Notes under the pieces: model-generated
The model's database searches: none
Told to the model about the DNA's origin: nothing
The model's input: only the letters and a program-made list of their open reading frames with translations
Source of the DNA: Demequina sp. NBRC 110052
GTDB lineage: Bacteria > Actinomycetota > Actinomycetes > Actinomycetales > Demequinaceae
DNA length: 64,000 nt
Direction of reading: 5' to 3'
Assembly (NCBI RefSeq): GCF_002090075.1
Contig: NZ_BBRI01000002.1
Location: 1,116,001-1,180,000, forward strand
Position numbers and translations under genes: made by a program
Part shown: in pieces, positions 7,686 through 17,260 of the stretch
Position numbering within the stretch: position 1 is the first letter of the stretch
Layout: each line of letters starts with the position of its first letter

Positions 7686-9010
7686 CGTGCCGCCATCACC
7701 TCGGACACCGAGGGCCGAGCCTCCGCGAGTGGCAGGTCCGGGATCAGTTCACCCGCGGTGTGGAGGGGACCCGCGCCGAAGACCTCTCTGCTGAGGTCGT
7801 TGGCCGCCCACACGCTGTCCCACACGAGCCCGTCGAGAGGCAGGTCAGCGCTGCGGTACCAGTCGGTGAGGGAGAGCCCCGCGTCGAGTCTCTCCGCCGT
7901 GCCGAGGCTTGGGAACACGTCGAGCGCGAGGTCGAGGCTGTCCTCGATCGAGTCGAGCTTCGCGAAGCGCTCCAGCCGCACGGCATCCGAGAACGTGCCG
8001 TCCACCCATGCGTCGAAGCCCTCCGCTCTGATCTGGGCGGGGTGCCGGATGGCCGTCCCGCGAGCGGGAAGATGCGCGAGCACCGCGTCGGTGAGCCCGC
8101 CAGTCCTGGGGCCCACCGTGGCGATGCCGGAGTCGACGAGCTTGCCGCCGATCCTGTCGACCGCCATGTCCACCGCGATGTCGGCGAGCGCCGTGACTGG
8201 CTTCTTCCCCGCAACGACGAGGGTCGTAGTGAGGACCACCTTGACGACCTTGAGGACCTTCGACAGGAACTGGGCTGCGCGCGCGATCGCGAAGAGTGCG
8301 GGCGCGAGTGCGGCCCCGACCCCCGTGAGCACTGCCAGGAAGGCGGCGATCGTCAGCACCACCGCCACCACGTCGAGCATGGTCTCGATGATGGGCAGGT
8401 ACTCGTCGAGCACCGTGTCCGACCAGTCGAGGAACTTGTCCCACGCGCTGTCGTTCAGGGGCGAGCCGTCGAGCACGTCCCGGATCGCAGCGGCGCATGC
8501 GAGCGCGACGTCGGTCCGCTCCTGCACGAGGGCGTCGATCTGCCCTGTGTACGCGAGAGCGACGGACTCCGCCTGAGACTGCGCGGCCCTCAGCGCGGAA
8601 AGCTCATGCGCCTCCTGCACGTACGACGGATCCTTGGGATCCATCGCGTTCAGCTGATGCTCCTTGTACCAGGCCTGATGTGCGAGGCTGTCCGCATCGG
8701 ACTGCGCTCCGTCGCGCTGTGAGACCACGGACTGAGCCTCGTCTCGCAGTCTTCTGAGTTCCGTCGCGTACCGCCCGAGCTGCTCGCCCACGACGTCATA
8801 GCGGTCGTCGACCTCCGCGAGGCTGTCGGCGACCTCCTTCGCTGCGTCGGCGAAGGCGGTCACGGCGTCGCTCACGGTGTCAGCGGTGCTCACAGCCGTG
8901 TTCAGGTTCGCGATCGTCTCGCGAACCGACTGGGCGATGCCGCGGTAGTAGACCGAGTAGGTGTCGACGGTGTCGGGGTCGCCGTCGATCGGGTTGTGCG
9001 GGTCGCTCAT
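7682..9010 (-). CDS. Putative type VII-secreted or membrane-inserting protein (helical N-terminus, hydrophobic middle)
   Basis: A 442-residue protein starting MSDPHNPIDGDPDTVD. Residues 15-185 are almost entirely helical with coiled-coil character and resemble the long N-terminal regions of WXG100/LXG/PPE-like type VII substrates. Residues 205-265 form a hydrophobic stretch (DVVAVVLTIAAFLAVL, then AAQFLSKVLKVVKVVL). The remaining 175 residues are soluble-looking and match nothing I know. The ATG overlaps the stop of the upstream 112-residue gene by one base. The layout suggests a substrate that is exported or inserted into membranes. A toxin is possible, but no catalytic motif or dedicated immunity gene is visible. 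Confidence 0.65.
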   Translation of the reverse strand: MSDPHNPIDGDPDTVDTYSVYYRGIAQSVRETIANLNTAVSTADTVSDAVTAFADAAKEVADSLAEVDDRYDVVGEQLGRYATELRRLRDEAQSVVSQRDGAQSDADSLAHQAWYKEHQLNAMDPKDPSYVQEAHELSALRAAQSQAESVALAYTGQIDALVQERTDVALACAAAIRDVLDGSPLNDSAWDKFLDWSDTVLDEYLPIIETMLDVVAVVLTIAAFLAVLTGVGAALAPALFAIARAAQFLSKVLKVVKVVLTTTLVVAGKKPVTALADIAVDMAVDRIGGKLVDSGIATVGPRTGGLTDAVLAHLPARGTAIRHPAQIRAEGFDAWVDGTFSDAVRLERFAKLDSIEDSLDLALDVFPSLGTAERLDAGLSLTDWYRSADLPLDGLVWDSVWAANDLSREVFGAGPLHTAGELIPDLPLAEARPSVSEVMAAR

Positions 9011-9348
9011 CACGCCGCCCGCCCGTGCTGCGGCGCCGCGGTCCCCGACGAGGACCCGTCGAGCGACGCGGCGAGGTCGGCGTCGGCACCCGAGAGATTG
9101 TCCGCAACCGCCGTGGCCACGTCCGCCAGGTAGACGAGGTTGCCCTGCATCCCTTCGCGACGGATGCGCCAGTTGCCGACGAAGTCCTCGACTGCGGCAC
9201 GGAGCTCGTGCGTGTCGTGCGTGGATCCGATCGCCGCGGTGAGCCTCCCTACTGCGAGGTCCGCCGTGTCGAACTCCGCCGCGATCCGCGCCAGTTGCGA
9301 GCCGGTCGACGCCATGGCGCCGAGATCGATCGTGAGCCTGCTGGACAT
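9010..9348 (-). CDS. WXG100/ESAT-6-like small protein (112 aa)
   Basis: Helical 112-residue protein, MSSRLTIDLGAMASTGSQLA, with two predicted helices around a central NWRIRR (Trp60) and a short flexible Ser/Gly/Ala-rich tail. Size, helix-turn-helix shape and position between a WXG100 gene and a larger helical gene fit an ESX-type secreted partner. A canonical W-x-G turn is not present; Trp60 lies roughly where the turn would be. The ribosome binding site GAGGAGACGGGC precedes the ATG. It is coupled to the following 442-residue gene by a one-base overlap. Confidence 0.65.
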   Translation of the reverse strand: MSSRLTIDLGAMASTGSQLARIAAEFDTADLAVGRLTAAIGSTHDTHELRAAVEDFVGNWRIRREGMQGNLVYLADVATAVADNLSGADADLAASLDGSSSGTAAPQHGRAA

Positions 9349-9408
9349 GCCCGTCTCCTCCGAGATGCGAGAGGCGGACGCGGCAACCGCCGCGTCCGCC
9401 CTCCTTGA

Positions 9409-9708
9409 TCACTGTCCGCGGATCGCGCTCGCGAGCGACTCGTCGGTCTGCTGCAGCGTGTCCGCGGCCGAGCGGAGGAACTGGCTGAGCCCCTCGAGCG
9501 CCGAGACTGCGGTCTTCGCGGAGTCCGTGAACTGCGTGTACTGCTCCTGGAAGGCCGGCGAGGACGACGACGTGACGTAGCCCTCGGAGACGAGGTTGTC
9601 GATGTACGCCCTGAGCTCCATGAGCCGGCTGTCGAGATCGCCCTGGCCGGAGGTGAGCTGGTCCGCCGCCAAGCGCAGGTCGTCGTAGGTGACGTTGAGG
9701 TTCGCCAT
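9409..9708 (-). CDS. WXG100 family type VII secretion target
   Basis: A 99-residue helical hairpin protein, the standard size of EsxA/EsxB-like substrates. Helix 1 is NVTYDDLRLAADQLTSGQGD and helix 2 contains FTDSAKTAVSALEGLSQFL, ending with DTLQQTDESLASAI. The turn reads SEGYVTSSSSPAF, so the conserved Trp of WxG is replaced (Gly-Tyr-Val), as in a subset of actinobacterial members. AAAAGGGG lies before the ATG. The gene follows the FtsK/SpoIIIE ATPase by 68 bp, the classic pairing of a type VII motor with its small substrate. Confidence 0.8.
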   Translation of the reverse strand: MANLNVTYDDLRLAADQLTSGQGDLDSRLMELRAYIDNLVSEGYVTSSSSPAFQEQYTQFTDSAKTAVSALEGLSQFLRSAADTLQQTDESLASAIRGQ

Positions 9709-9776
9709 GGTCTGCCCCTTTTCGTGCCACCCCCCTGGTGGCTCGCTTGCAACCTACCGAGGCCCGCGACGTGGCA

Positions 9777-12700
9777 TCAGGACCGCCGGTCGACCTGGGG
9801 ATAACTACCGTCGTCGAGGGGCATCTGGACGACGGACACGCGTCCCGATTCGATCCACACACCGCGCCCGGGCGGCATGTCTGCACGAGTGAGACGAGGC
9901 GCCTGAGCGGCGAACAGCATCTGGGCGTCAGCTCCTTCGGGCGCGAGCAGCAGACCCCGCCGCGCGCCCTTGATCTCTGCGACGAGCTGACCGGTCGCCC
10001 ACCCCTGCGTGTCCGCCTCTCCGATGAGAAGGTGACCTGCGCGCCGGGCACCTTTGAGCGCCTGGACCAGCGGGCCGTCGCTCATGGACGCCCCGAAGTC
10101 CTGCACGTTCTCGATCGCGAGCACGATCTGCGTCCTGGGATCGGCCGCCTTCTCCAACTCCGACCCCCACGACGCGAGCAGGTCCTCGCCTGCCTGCGGA
10201 CCCACGTACGAGTCGTTCCACCACGGAAGATCCACCAGACTCGAGCGCCGTTGCGTGAGGTGCACGAGGCGCACGTCAGGATGCGAGGCTCGGATCGCCT
10301 GCACCATCCACGCGACGGCGGTCGTGCGACCGGTCCCCGCCTGACCCGCGACCATGATCGGCCGCTCGAGGGTGAACCCGCGCGGCGCAAGCGACGCCGA
10401 CTCGACGCCCAGCACGGGCTCACCGTCAATCGACGACGGCATCTCGGACGCATGCACGATCACCGGCATGCGCGGGATGGGCGCGGCGCGCCACTCGGGG
10501 CGATCCGGCACGCGCGCTGCGAGCTCCTCGATCGCACGCGCCTGACGGTCGATCCTGCCCGACGCTCCGAGCACAGCGATCTGCAGCTCACGGCGCGTGG
10601 ACACGTCGATGCCGCGCCCCGCGGGAGAGTCGGGCCCCAGACCGACCCGCCGCAGCCCGAGCATGCCGTACTGGTTCTCGTCGTTCATGCGCAGCACGAT
10701 CGTCCGCGACACCATGGCCTGAATGCTCGTGTGCAGAGCGCCCACGCGATCGGCGCTCAGCACCGCGTGCACGCCCACCGCGCGCCCGTCGGCGAGGACC
10801 TCCTGAAGGTCGGACCACACCTGGCTGCGCCCGACCTCGTGCATGTAGTCGGCCTGGAAGCGCCCGTAGCCGTCGATCAGCAGCAGGAGCCGCGGCAGCG
10901 CGCGGTCGTCGGTGAGCGTCCGATAGTCCGCGACGGACGATGCGCGCGCGGCAGTGAACGATGCCTGACGTTCGCGCACGACCTGCACGAGTCGGCTCAG
11001 CATGCGTCCGACGCGCTCGAGGTCGTCCGCGTCGACGACATCGGCGACGTGCGGCAGCGACCGGAGCATCTCGAGGCCGCCGCTCGCGGCATCGAGCCCG
11101 TAGATGTGCACGGGACTCAACTCCCGGGAGAACGTCGCGCCCAGTGCCAGCGAACGCAGCGCGGTCGACTTGCCCGCACCCGAGCCGCCGAGCACGAGCA
11201 CGGTGCCGTCCTGGTCAGGGTCGTACTCCGCCGGATGCTGCGCCTGATGTGCCGGGTCGTCGACGAGGGCGAAGACCGCCGACCCGTCATGGCCGTTCGA
11301 GAGCGACCGCAAGTCGACCGTGGCGGGAAGCTCGTCGAGCCATGGGCGCCGCGGAGCAGGGAGGGACATGCGTACGGACGCGCAGACGAGCGCCTCCACC
11401 ACACGCGCCGCGTCCGGATCGCCCTCGGGCGCGGCCGGTCGCGAGCCCTCCGGAAGCTCCCAGCGGTCACCGGCGCCGAGGGCGAGCTCCCGGATCGCAA
11501 CCGGAGCGGGGCCCGCGCCGGGCGCGGAATGCGCGCCCACGTAGGCGGACTGGAACGTCATGAGACGCCCCGGCCCCGTCCTGGCCATCGCGCGGCCCGG
11601 CAGGCTTGGGTCCACGTGCGCCGCGGCAGTGACGCCGAGGATGTCAGACGAGTCGGCCTCGTCGGCCATACGCAACGCGATGCGCAGGTTCGTGTTGGCC
11701 CGCAGGTTGTCCTTGATGACGCCGGCGGGCCGCTGGGTCGCCATGATGAGGTGCAGTCCGAGCGACCGGCCGCGTTGAGCGATGTCAACCACGCCGTCGA
11801 CGAACGCGGGCACCTCCTGCACGAGCGTGGCGAACTCGTCAATCACGATGACGAGGCTCGGCGGCGTCTCGGGGTCGCCCGCGCGGTCGAGGGTCTCGAG
11901 GTCCTTGGCGCCCTTGGCGGCCAGCAGCCGCTCACGGTGGTGCAGCTCCGCGCGCAGGGACGCGAGGGCACGGTCGACCAAGTGCGGGGTCAGGTCCGTC
12001 ACCAGCCCGACGCTGTGGGGAAGCCGGACGCAGTCGGCGAAGGCCGATCCACCCTTGTAGTCGACGAAGAGGAACGTGACGCGCTCAGGGCTGTAGGCCG
12101 CGGCCATCCCGAGGATCCACGATTGGAGGAACTCGGACTTGCCCGCGCCGGTGGTGCCGCCCACGAGCGCATGCGGCCCCTGCTCCTTGAGGTCCAGGTA
12201 GCAGGGCTCCGAGCCCGCGTGGCCGACGAGCGCACGCAGCGTGAACGGGCGTCGCTTCCCCGGCTGCGGCGCGTCGGCGCGCCAGCGCTGCTCGTGATGC
12301 GCGGGCTCGAGAGCCTCGAAGCCGTGCAGGTCGAGGTACGAGACGGACGGTGGCACGTCGCCGGCGTCATCGACGACGACCCCCGCGTCCTCGACGCACG
12401 CGAGCCGGCGCGCGAGCTCGGTCGCCTCGTCAAGGGACATCGACTCGAGGACCACGGGCTCGTCGGTGGAGCCGCGACGGACGTGCCCCACGGTGCCGAC
12501 ACCGTCGGCCGGCGCCTCGACGAAGCTGCGGCACGCTGCGGGCAGCGAGCGCGCGTCGGGCGTGACCCACAGGACGTGCACGTTGACGTCCGCGCCCTTC
12601 TCGGCGAGCCGGACGAGACGGCGCCTATCGGTGCGCGACCCCTCCTCGACGAGCACGATGACCGCCGGGGTCGTCGGCTGGTCGGCCTCGTCGTCCCGCG

Positions 12701-14228
12701 GCCGCTCCGCTCCACGCGGCGTCGGGATGTAGGCGCCGATGTCCGTGCCGGCGCGCGACGCGACGAGCTGCTCGAGCGACGTCAGCAGCACGTGCGCTCC
12801 CGCGGCAGTCTCGACGACGTGGTCGCCGCCGAGGGGCGAGACGGGCGACGCGGTGTGCGGCAGCCATTCGAGCCATCGCCACCTGCCCGTGCCAGGCGCC
12901 ACGAAGCCTGCGATCACGCAGTCCATGGGGGAATGGAGACCCGCCAGCTGCACGAGCGCGCCGCGCGCGGCTGCGGAAGCGGCGTGCTCGGGGCCGATGA
13001 TCCCCAGGCCCCCGGCAGCGCGCAGACTCGCGACGACAGGCGCGCCCGTGAGTCTCACATGCGCGTTCCGCAGGGCCTCCGCGCGCTCCCAGGTGTCCTC
13101 GATCGCGTCGCGCAGCGAGGGCATCTGGATATCGACGACGCTCGGCACTGCGCCAAGACCCATCCGCACCGTGAGGAAGCCGTCGTGCTCGGTTCTGCGG
13201 GTCCACAGCAGCGGTCCCAGTTCGCGGACGGCGTCCGCCACCTCGGCGACGGACGGCGACTGCGCGAGGCGCACCGCCCGTTCACGATCCTGCGCGGCGC
13301 CGATCTGCCGCTCGGCGGACTCGAGGGCGCCGTCGAACTCGACGAGCGATGCCTCGCGCTGCTTGCGCTGGTTGAAGCGGTTGTCCCAGAAGCCTCCGAT
13401 GATCATGAGCGGGCTCATGGCCACGAAGATGAGCGAGATGAGGCGCCCCGTGATCATGTACATCGACAGGCCGAGCACGACCGGCGCGACGAGCGCGATC
13501 CTGGGGAACGGACGCGTCTGCGGCGCGACGGGCGGATCGGGGATCGCGATCTCCTCCTCGGGCAGCGCTGGCACCACCCGTGGCGACCGCGTGAAGGAGA
13601 CAGTGGAGTCCGTCGTCGTCTGCTGGGGCGCCCGCGCGGCGCGAGCGATCTCGAGATGCGTGTCCCCGATGACGATGCGGTCCCCGCTCACGAGCGGCGC
13701 TCGCGTCACGAACGTGCCATCGACGAGGACGCCGTTGGTCGAGCCCATGTCGACGATCTCGAGCGCGTCCCCCACGACGAGCCGCGCGTGGCGCTTCGAG
13801 GCGAGCGGGTCGTCGAGCCTGACGGAGACGTCCGCGTCGCGACCGATGACGTTCGATCCAGCACGCAGGGCGTAGGTCCGGCCCTTGCCAGGACCTTCGA
13901 CGATCGTCGCCGTCGCGGCGGGAGGCTCGCCTTCGTCGCGACTGGCATGCGCGGCGGGCACGATCTCGACATGGTCGCCCGAACGCAGCCCAGACGACGC
14001 CAGGTCGAGATCGCGGGCGAGCGGGCGCGAGACCGCCTCGGGGCCCAGCGAGCGTGCCGTCACCACCAGCGTCGCATCGGCCGGCGAAGCGGCGCCACCG
14101 CGGCTCGGGTCGGCGCGGAACAGTTGCTCGGCGAGCTCGCCGACGGTGGTACCCGCACCCGCTCCCACTGAGACCATGCGGACCGCACCCTGGGCGGAAC
14201 CGACCGTCAACCTGTACGTCACGCGCAC
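9777..14228 (-). CDS. Type VII secretion FtsK/SpoIIIE ATPase with FHA domain (EccC/EssC-like)
   Basis: Membrane motor of ESX/WXG100 secretion. The 1483-residue protein has, in order: an N-terminal beta-rich domain (1-100); an FHA domain (about 110-195, with IGRDADVSV, SKRHARL, GSTNGVLVDG); two transmembrane helices (about 243-280); and three ATPase modules. Walker A motifs are GGTTGAGKS (about 689), GGSGAGKST (about 1013) and GQAGTGRTT (about 1293). Walker B of module 1 reads LVIVIDEFATL and that of module 2 LLLLIDGYGRF; in module 3 the lysine of Walker A is replaced by Arg. The N-terminal FHA resembles EssC/YukB more than mycobacterial EccC. I start at GTG 14226-14228, preceded by GGGGAGAGGGGA. 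No eccB, eccD, eccE, mycP, essA, essB or esaA gene is in the window. Confidence 0.9.
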   Translation of the reverse strand: MRVTYRLTVGSAQGAVRMVSVGAGAGTTVGELAEQLFRADPSRGGAASPADATLVVTARSLGPEAVSRPLARDLDLASSGLRSGDHVEIVPAAHASRDEGEPPAATATIVEGPGKGRTYALRAGSNVIGRDADVSVRLDDPLASKRHARLVVGDALEIVDMGSTNGVLVDGTFVTRAPLVSGDRIVIGDTHLEIARAARAPQQTTTDSTVSFTRSPRVVPALPEEEIAIPDPPVAPQTRPFPRIALVAPVVLGLSMYMITGRLISLIFVAMSPLMIIGGFWDNRFNQRKQREASLVEFDGALESAERQIGAAQDRERAVRLAQSPSVAEVADAVRELGPLLWTRRTEHDGFLTVRMGLGAVPSVVDIQMPSLRDAIEDTWERAEALRNAHVRLTGAPVVASLRAAGGLGIIGPEHAASAAARGALVQLAGLHSPMDCVIAGFVAPGTGRWRWLEWLPHTASPVSPLGGDHVVETAAGAHVLLTSLEQLVASRAGTDIGAYIPTPRGAERPRDDEADQPTTPAVIVLVEEGSRTDRRRLVRLAEKGADVNVHVLWVTPDARSLPAACRSFVEAPADGVGTVGHVRRGSTDEPVVLESMSLDEATELARRLACVEDAGVVVDDAGDVPPSVSYLDLHGFEALEPAHHEQRWRADAPQPGKRRPFTLRALVGHAGSEPCYLDLKEQGPHALVGGTTGAGKSEFLQSWILGMAAAYSPERVTFLFVDYKGGSAFADCVRLPHSVGLVTDLTPHLVDRALASLRAELHHRERLLAAKGAKDLETLDRAGDPETPPSLVIVIDEFATLVQEVPAFVDGVVDIAQRGRSLGLHLIMATQRPAGVIKDNLRANTNLRIALRMADEADSSDILGVTAAAHVDPSLPGRAMARTGPGRLMTFQSAYVGAHSAPGAGPAPVAIRELALGAGDRWELPEGSRPAAPEGDPDAARVVEALVCASVRMSLPAPRRPWLDELPATVDLRSLSNGHDGSAVFALVDDPAHQAQHPAEYDPDQDGTVLVLGGSGAGKSTALRSLALGATFSRELSPVHIYGLDAASGGLEMLRSLPHVADVVDADDLERVGRMLSRLVQVVRERQASFTAARASSVADYRTLTDDRALPRLLLLIDGYGRFQADYMHEVGRSQVWSDLQEVLADGRAVGVHAVLSADRVGALHTSIQAMVSRTIVLRMNDENQYGMLGLRRVGLGPDSPAGRGIDVSTRRELQIAVLGASGRIDRQARAIEELAARVPDRPEWRAAPIPRMPVIVHASEMPSSIDGEPVLGVESASLAPRGFTLERPIMVAGQAGTGRTTAVAWMVQAIRASHPDVRLVHLTQRRSSLVDLPWWNDSYVGPQAGEDLLASWGSELEKAADPRTQIVLAIENVQDFGASMSDGPLVQALKGARRAGHLLIGEADTQGWATGQLVAEIKGARRGLLLAPEGADAQMLFAAQAPRLTRADMPPGRGVWIESGRVSVVQMPLDDGSYPQVDRRS

Positions 14229-14358
14229 TCCCCTCTCCCCGCTGGCGATCGAACGGCCATCCTCGCCCGATCACGCATCCCAGCGATCCGTGACTGTGGA
14301 TAACTCCTTGAAGGCGAGTGCTCGGATGTGCATCGGGGTGTCTGTCACCACGCCCGGC

Positions 14359-14364
14359 TACCCT
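14359..14364 (+). promoter_or_regulatory. -10 element for the leaderless histidine kinase gene
   Basis: TACCCT matches TANNNT and lies six bases before the GTG start, so transcription should begin at the start codon. No ribosome binding site is visible. The 142-bp region is shared with the divergent secretion ATPase gene. Confidence 0.4.
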
Positions 14365-14370
14365 GGGCGC

Positions 14371-15645
14371 GTGGACCTCAAGCTCCCTCGCGTCTCCGAT
14401 GCGCTGATCGCCGCGGCGATGCTCGCGCTCGCGATCATCGTGGCGGTCGACCAGGGAGGGGAGCCGCCCGCGGGAGCCCACCCCTACGACGCGTTCGGCT
14501 ACATCCTGCTCGTCCTGCAGGTCGGGCCGCTGGCGTATCGCCAGCGCTACCCGGTCGCTGTCCTGTGGATGTCGATGGTGACCTGGACCGTCGCGTCGGG
14601 CGTGGGCTACGTCGATACGCCCGCGACGCTGGTGGTGTTCGTCGCGCTGTACGGCGTGGCTGCATACATGCCGAGGCGGCTCGGCCTGCGGCACGGGGCC
14701 GCGGCGGCGCTGTGGCTGCTCGGCTGGACCGCGATCGGCATCGCGGCCACCGACTATGTCAAGCCAGGCGCGCTGCTCGCGAGCGTGCTCGCCGTGGTGG
14801 TGCCGATGACGATCGGCATGGTCGACTACCGGCGCAGCGAGCGCATCACCGAGCTCGAACTCGCGTCGCAGCGCCGGCGGCAGGCCGAGCGGGTGGCAGC
14901 GAACGATGCGGTGCGTGCCGAGCGCGCCAGGATCGCACGCGAGCTCCACGACGTGGTGGCCCACGAGATGACGGTGATGACGCTGCACGCCGAGGGAGCG
15001 CGTCGGCGCGCCGGCGAGGACCGCGTGCTGTCGGAGGCCCTGGAGACGATCTCCGACTCGGGACGCAAGGGCCTTGCCGAGATGCAGCGCATGATCGGCG
15101 TGCTGCGCACGTCCGAGCGCGAAGCGGAGGACGAGGCCGCCGAACTCACGGGCCGTACTCGCGGGGCAGCGATCGGGCCGGCTGTCGGTGATGAGTTCAG
15201 CCCGGTGCCGTCGCTCGCGACGCTGCCCGCGCTCGTCGAGCAGGTTGAGGAGGCCGGCATGCCCGTGGAGCTCTCGATCGAGGGCACGGCACACGTGCCG
15301 GCGGGAGTCGAACTGAGCGCGTATCGCATCGTCCAGGAGTCGCTCACGAACGCGCTCAAGTACGCCGGTCCCGGCGCCCGGGCACGCGTCGAGCTCACGC
15401 GCCGCGCCGGCGAGTTGTCGATCGTGGTCGAGGACGACGGCCGCGGAGTGATCGCCGAGGCCACGCGCAGCTCGGGAGGGCACGGTATCGCTGGCATGCG
15501 CGAACGCGTGCAGCAGTTGGGCGGCACGATGGACCACGGGCCGCGCAGCGGCGGCGGCTTTCGCGTCGAGGCGCACCTGCCCGCGTCCGACGACCAGGTG
15601 CGCGCGGCGGCCCCGCGCGACAGCACGCCGAAGGGGGCGAAGTGA
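14371..15645 (+). CDS. Two-component sensor histidine kinase (NarL/DesK-type partner)
   Basis: Membrane sensor kinase of the HisKA_3 class. The protein is 424 residues from GTG 14371. The first 150 residues hold about five hydrophobic segments and no large extracellular domain, as in cell-envelope stress sensors. A coiled linker leads to the phosphoacceptor box ARELHDVVAHEM (His193), and the HATPase domain ends with DDGRG and GGHGIAGMRERV. The stop overlaps the response regulator start (GTGA). The ABC genes immediately downstream suggest the pair senses an envelope-active compound and controls that transporter. Confidence 0.9.
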   Translation: MDLKLPRVSDALIAAAMLALAIIVAVDQGGEPPAGAHPYDAFGYILLVLQVGPLAYRQRYPVAVLWMSMVTWTVASGVGYVDTPATLVVFVALYGVAAYMPRRLGLRHGAAAALWLLGWTAIGIAATDYVKPGALLASVLAVVVPMTIGMVDYRRSERITELELASQRRRQAERVAANDAVRAERARIARELHDVVAHEMTVMTLHAEGARRRAGEDRVLSEALETISDSGRKGLAEMQRMIGVLRTSEREAEDEAAELTGRTRGAAIGPAVGDEFSPVPSLATLPALVEQVEEAGMPVELSIEGTAHVPAGVELSAYRIVQESLTNALKYAGPGARARVELTRRAGELSIVVEDDGRGVIAEATRSSGGHGIAGMRERVQQLGGTMDHGPRSGGGFRVEAHLPASDDQVRAAAPRDSTPKGAK

Positions 15646-16379
15646 TCAGAGTAGGTCTGGTCGATGACCAGCAGATGGTGCGCGTCGGCCTGAGGATGAT
15701 CCTCGAGTCCGAGGGCGACATCGAGGTGTGCTGCGAGGCCGCCTCCGGCGAGGAGGCGATCGCCGCTGCCGCGCACCACACGCCCGACGTGGTGCTCATG
15801 GACGTGCGCATGCCAGGCATGGACGGCCTCGCGGCCACGAGCGCCGTCGTGGAGGCGAACCCTGACGTGAGAGTCGTCATCCTCACGACCTTCGACGACG
15901 ACGAGTACATCTACGGCGCGCTCCGCGCGGGAGCCTCGGGCTTCCTGCTCAAGAGCGCCGACGGCGACACCCTCGTGAACGCGGTGCGCGTCATCGCCGC
16001 GGGCGAGGCGCTGCTCGCACCCGAGGTGACGCGCCGCGTGATCGAGCGGTTCACGTCCACCCCGACCAGCGCGTCGGACGGGCCCGAGGCGACAGTCACG
16101 ACGCCCGACGCCGGCATCGCCACCGCGATGGCCCCCGCCGATCCCGAGGCGTACGTGCCGAGCCCCGAGGCGGTGGGCGACCTGTCCGAGCGGGAGCTCG
16201 AGGTGCTCCAGCTCATGGCGCGAGGCATGTCCAACCAGGAGATCGCGCAAGCGCTCTACGTGTCGAACACCACCGTCAAGACCCACGTGAGCCACATCCT
16301 CACCAAGCTCGGCGTGCGTGACCGCGTGCAGGCGGTGGTCGAGGCGTACGACTCGGGCATCGTCCTGCCGCGGGGGTAG
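15642..16379 (+). CDS. Response regulator, NarL/LuxR family
   Basis: DNA-binding partner of the preceding kinase, 245 residues. The receiver domain has the acidic pair DD (residues 8-9), phosphoacceptor Asp54 in VLMDVRMPG, and the conserved Lys in FLLKSADG. The C-terminal LuxR helix-turn-helix contains [22 protein letters not shown] and [14 protein letters not shown]. The linker between domains is unusually long (about 45 residues, Thr/Pro/Ala-rich, roughly 135-180). The GTG start at 15642 overlaps the kinase stop. Confidence 0.93.
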   Translation: MIRVGLVDDQQMVRVGLRMILESEGDIEVCCEAASGEEAIAAAAHHTPDVVLMDVRMPGMDGLAATSAVVEANPDVRVVILTTFDDDEYIYGALRAGASGFLLKSADGDTLVNAVRVIAAGEALLAPEVTRRVIERFTSTPTSASDGPEATVTTPDAGIATAMAPADPEAYVPSPEAVGDLSERELEVLQLMARGMSNQEIAQALYVSNTTVKTHVSHILTKLGVRDRVQAVVEAYDSGIVLPRG

Positions 16380-16427
16380 GCCCAGGGGATCACCCCCACA
16401 TCATCCGGGGGGACGAGGGACGCGAAC

Positions 16428-16441
16428 CGTCCTCGCGGACG
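16428..16441. promoter_or_regulatory. Short inverted repeat upstream of the MacB-like ABC operon
   Basis: CGTCC-TCGC-GGACG lies about 85 bp before the ATPase start, in the 146-bp gap between the response regulator and its likely target operon. It is a candidate binding site for the LuxR-type regulator, but with five-base arms it could be chance in GC-rich DNA. Confidence 0.25.
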
Positions 16442-16525
16442 ATGACCCCGCGGAGTGACCCAGACCACACTGGGCACGTCAGACCTGCCGCGCCTCATGC
16501 GCGGACACAACGCAAGGGGAATCGC

Positions 16526-17259
<734 letters not shown>

Positions 17260-17260
<1 letters not shown>

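Noticed and set aside
9738..14171. Open frame of 1477 codons on the plus strand
   Set aside because: It is the exact antisense shadow of the secretion ATPase. Its product is rich in Arg, His and Glu with no family motif, a usual artefact of GC-rich codon bias.
14295..14303. Perfect DnaA-box-like nonamer TTATCCACA on the minus strand
   Set aside because: Single copy with no clustered boxes, AT-rich region or origin genes nearby, so it is not evidence for an origin. A regulatory DnaA site remains possible but unsupported.
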